Assembly (NCBI GenBank): GCA_029934695.1
Contig: JAOZLU010000015.1
Location: forward strand, 1 to 6,764
From: Desulfobacterales bacterium
GTDB taxonomy: Bacteria; Desulfobacterota; Desulfobacteria; Desulfobacterales; 4be13
DNA length: 6,764 nucleotides
Direction of reading: 5' to 3'
Positions 5,059 through 6,764 of the stretch are shown here, piece after piece (positions within the stretch are counted from its first letter, which is position 1; every line of letters starts with the position of its first letter). A program made the translations under genes and the position numbers. The notes under the pieces were generated by a model, which saw nothing but the letters and a program-made list of their open reading frames with translations, made no database searches and was not told the origin of the DNA.

Positions 5059-5118
5059 AAAAGTGAAAAGCCGAAAGCTGAAACCCAGAGGACTTTGTAC
5101 TTTATACTTTTCACTTTT
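5059..5118. repeat. Inverted repeat in the activator gene leader
   Basis: AAAAGTGAAAAG (5059-5070) and CTTTTCACTTTT (5107-5118) are perfect 12-bp complements 36 bp apart. With the predicted promoter at 5153-5180, this hairpin would lie in the ~107-nt leader of the activator mRNA, ending about 20 nt before its start codon. It may lower translation or may just be a dispersed repeat. Confidence 0.75.
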
Positions 5119-5140
5119 GCCATTTAAACCTTTTCAAGTC

Positions 5141-5153
5141 ATACAATCTGTAT
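5141..5153. promoter_or_regulatory. Possible operator at the activator gene start site
   Basis: ATACA-ATC-TGTAT is a 13-bp perfect inverted repeat covering the predicted start (~5146) and touching the -10 box of the activator promoter. A protein bound here would block transcription. The binder is unknown and the palindrome is short. Confidence 0.3.
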
Positions 5154-5180
5154 CTATAGGAAAAACAACGGCCAAGTCAA
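5153..5180 (-). promoter_or_regulatory. Sigma-70-type promoter of the activator gene
   Basis: On the minus strand TTGACT (5175-5180) is followed after 16 bp by TATAGA (5153-5158). Both boxes match the consensus at 5/6 and 4/6 positions. The predicted start is near 5146. No better candidate lies between this and the ATG at 5039. Confidence 0.5.
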
Positions 5181-5214
5181 GTCGAAAATTAAAACAGATG
5201 ATAATAAGCAGGGA

Positions 5215-5236
5215 GGGGTTGCAGACCCGTCCGGCA
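5215..5236. repeat. Partial copy of the GGGGTTTGCA...CCGTCCGGCA repeat
   Basis: GGGGTTGCAGACCCGTCCGG closely resembles 1732-1752, with small changes and a missing or degenerate left arm. It is a decayed copy in the 443-bp intergenic region between the divergent activator and cobT genes (5040-5482). The remaining stretch 5237-5405 holds only the 12-bp palindrome GGTGCCGGCACC (5276-5287) and a weak TTGACC / TAATTG pair (5347-5375) that may or may not be the cobT promoter. Confidence 0.6.
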
Positions 5237-5405
5237 AAATATAATCTGGCAAAACCCGTCAGTGGCTGAGGAAATGGTGCCGGCACCCGGGGAATTTGTT
5301 GTCTGTGGCGGGCAATGGACAAAAACAACTTTCCTGCTGTTCCTGTTTGACCTGAATAAAAATATGTGGTAATTGTCTTTCAAAAGAGGAGATTGCCGCG
5401 GTCAC

Positions 5406-5441
5406 AGTTTGCGGCACCGCCTAAAGGCGGAACTACAAACT
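5406..5441. repeat. 36-bp palindromic element in the cobT leader
   Basis: Outer arms AGTTTG (5406-5411) and CAAACT (5436-5441) enclose an inner stem CCGCC-TAAA-GGCGG (5417-5430). It lies 29 bp before the cobT Shine-Dalgarno sequence. An in-frame upstream extension of cobT would have to be coded by this element, which argues against the longer start. Confidence 0.75.
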
Positions 5442-5482
5442 TTTCAATTCATCTGGTAATAACTGAAGAAAAGGAAACAAAT

Positions 5483-6541
5483 ATGGACTTTTTGGAAAAG
5501 ACTGTTCAGAGCATACAATTGCCGAATACAGAAATGTACGAGGCTGCCAAAGAAAGATTACGGAATCAGGCACGTCCAGCGGGAAGTCTGGGGATGCTGG
5601 AAGATGTCGGTGCAAGGCTTGCCGGTATTTTCAACACGCTTGATGTGAAGCTGACCAACAAGCTTGTTGTCACCTGCGCCGGGGACCACGGCATCTGCGA
5701 GGAAGGCGTCAGCCTGTTTCCCTCTGAGGTGACACAGCAGATGGTCTTAAATTTTGTAGGCGGCGGCGCATCCATCAACGTGCTTGCCCGTCATGCGGGT
5801 GCCCGGGTCATGGTTGCGGATATGGGAGTGGCCTGGGATTTTGATCCTGAACTTCCCATTTTCCATAAAAAAGTGCGCAAAGGGACGTCCAATTTTGCAA
5901 AAGGGCCGGCCATGACAAGGGATGAGGCCAGAAAAAGCATCGAAGCCGGCATTGAAATTGTCAAAGAGACTTTGAAGGATGAACCGATTCACCTGCTTGG
6001 CACAGGCGACATGGGTATTGGGAACACAACCCCGTCCACCGCCATTATTGCTGTTTATTCCGGTCTGCCGCTTTCACAGATTACCGGAAGAGGAACAGGA
6101 TTGGATGATGACGGAGTGAAACAAAAGATCGCAGCAATTGAAAAGGGACTGGCCCTGAACCAGCCGAACCCGGCTGATCCCATTGATGTGCTGTCCAAAG
6201 TGGGCGGATTTGAAATCGGCGGTCTTGCAGGACTTGTTATCGGAGCCGCGGCTCATGGCATCCCTGTTGTGTGCGACGGGTTTATATCAACGGCCGGTGC
6301 TCTGATCGCTTGTGAACTGGCACCTTCAGCCCGGGCCTACCTCTTTTCAAGCCACAATTCTGTGGAGGCAGGCCATAAATTCATGCTGAAGCATCTGGAA
6401 CTGGAGCCGCTTCTGGATCTGAGATTAAGGCTGGGAGAGGGAACCGGAGCGGCCCTTGCAATGGAACTTATTGATGCCGCAACCCGGGTTCTGATTGAAA
6501 TAAAGACCTTTGAAGAAGTTGCCATCAGAGATGCCCAGTAA
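5483..6541 (+). CDS. cobT: Nicotinate-nucleotide--dimethylbenzimidazole phosphoribosyltransferase
   Basis: 352 aa, the usual CobT length. The cytoplasmic enzyme moves phosphoribose from nicotinate mononucleotide to a benzimidazole-type base, giving alpha-ribazole phosphate for the lower ligand of cobalamin. Recognised segments are RPAGSLGMLE (31-40), AGDHGICEEGVS (66-77), the Gly-rich GTGDMGIGNTTPS (173-185), GGFEIGGLAGLV (241-252) and LGEGTGAALAM (317-327). In the last, Glu319 corresponds to the catalytic Glu317 of Salmonella CobT. The ATG at 5483 follows AAGGA (5471-5475) with 7 nt spacing. A 39-codon in-frame upstream extension exists but has no family sequence and runs through a repeat, so I reject it. 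It is divergent from the ORP operon, has no other cobalamin gene beside it in the window, and shows no recognisable cobalamin riboswitch. The gene is intact. Confidence 0.97.
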   Translation: MDFLEKTVQSIQLPNTEMYEAAKERLRNQARPAGSLGMLEDVGARLAGIFNTLDVKLTNKLVVTCAGDHGICEEGVSLFPSEVTQQMVLNFVGGGASINVLARHAGARVMVADMGVAWDFDPELPIFHKKVRKGTSNFAKGPAMTRDEARKSIEAGIEIVKETLKDEPIHLLGTGDMGIGNTTPSTAIIAVYSGLPLSQITGRGTGLDDDGVKQKIAAIEKGLALNQPNPADPIDVLSKVGGFEIGGLAGLVIGAAAHGIPVVCDGFISTAGALIACELAPSARAYLFSSHNSVEAGHKFMLKHLELEPLLDLRLRLGEGTGAALAMELIDAATRVLIEIKTFEEVAIRDAQ

Positions 6542-6602
6542 CTCGGCAGTGAAAAGTTGAAGTTCAGTATGTTAAATGAAACCCATCATTTTTTGGGGAT
6601 GT

Positions 6603-6764
6603 GGTGGGTTTCGCTTCGCTCCACCCACCCTACAACTGTATGCAAACAGGATTTACATAAAAATGGCTTTCATATTTTTGGGGGTTTGGTGGGTTTCGCT
6701 TCGCTCCACCCACCCTACAATTGTATGCAAACAGGATTTACATAAAAATGGCTTTTATATTTTT
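6603..6764. repeat. 85-bp tandem repeats carrying the GGTGGGT...ACCCACC palindrome
   Basis: One full unit (6603-6687) is followed by 77 bp of a second (6688-6764), cut by the window end. The copies differ by two C-to-T changes (AACTG/AATTG, TTTCAT/TTTTAT). Each begins with the stem GGTGGGT/ACCCACC around CGCTTCGCT, followed by a conserved tail (CAAACAGGATTTACATAAAA). A partial related sequence, CATTTTTTGGGG, precedes the first unit at 6588-6599. The array begins ~60 bp downstream of cobT, and a short ORF reading through it is repeat-derived, not a gene. Confidence 0.93.

Noticed and set aside
5240..5330. Possible cobalamin riboswitch upstream of cobT (CAGTGGC, GGTGCC and GGCGGGC fragments).
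   Set aside because: The B12-box order and spacing are not met on either strand, and the conserved core cannot be assembled. The fragments fit a GC palindrome better.
5366..5482. 39-codon N-terminal extension of CobT in the same frame.
   Set aside because: It lacks CobT family sequence, runs through the palindromic element at 5406-5441, and the ATG at 5483 has a proper RBS.
5997..6012. TGGCAC-containing sigma-54-like motif on the plus strand.
   Set aside because: It lies inside conserved cobT coding sequence, with no matching -12 element at the right distance and no downstream gene.
6557..6745. 62-codon ORF after cobT.
   Set aside because: It is coded almost wholly by the 85-bp repeats, and the peptide itself repeats in shifted frames.

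Overview
The window looks like part of an anaerobic, sulfate-reducer-type chromosome. Desulfobacterota is the best guess, and a Desulfobacterales member would fit. This is inferred from the gene set: an Mrp ATPase fused to an orange-protein (ORP/NifX-like) domain, more NifX-like proteins, a DUF5320-type Gly-rich protein, and a PAS-containing sigma-54 activator. The dense palindromic intergenic repeats are compatible with this. No rRNA, tRNA, CRISPR array or transposase gene is visible.

Layout. Positions 1-406 hold no gene: three tandem 55-bp repeats (1-165), then two 71-bp direct repeats with hairpins (189-371). From 3448 down to 407 four minus-strand genes form a likely operon, listed in transcription order. 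First is a NifX/NifB-like protein with a DUF5320-like Gly-rich tail (2846-3448). Next are a small DUF5320 family protein (2292-2633), a stand-alone ORP/NifX-like protein (1790-2152) and an Mrp-ORP fusion ATPase (407-1666). Just upstream is a good -24/-12 (sigma-54) promoter (3481-3496). Behind it lie two similar 18-bp palindromic sites spaced 32 bp apart (3585-3602, 3617-3634). Next upstream, on the same strand, is a 468-aa PAS/AAA+/Fis activator (3633-5039) with its own probable sigma-70 promoter (5153-5180). A divergent plus-strand cobT (5483-6541) follows, and the window ends in 85-bp repeats.

How it fits together. In Desulfovibrio vulgaris the ORP complex genes are controlled by sigma-54 and a cognate activator (OrpR). 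Here the activator gene sits directly upstream of an ORP-type operon with a sigma-54 promoter, so the same logic probably applies. The activator's PAS domain carries a Cys-x8-Cys-x3-Cys set that could hold a redox-sensing iron-sulfur cluster. The Mrp-ORP fusion would act in metal or Fe-S cluster handling, and the ORP/NifX-like domains would bind a metal cluster. CobT, for the lower ligand of cobalamin, appears to be an unrelated neighbour.

The less ordinary features are two composite ORFs that each keep a Shine-Dalgarno sequence and ATG at the domain junction, the paired activator-type sites, and palindromic repeats in every gap of the operon. Several of those repeats share a CGCTTCGCT core. 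I do not see a wholly new system. The closest known one is the ORP cluster, here in a variant arrangement.
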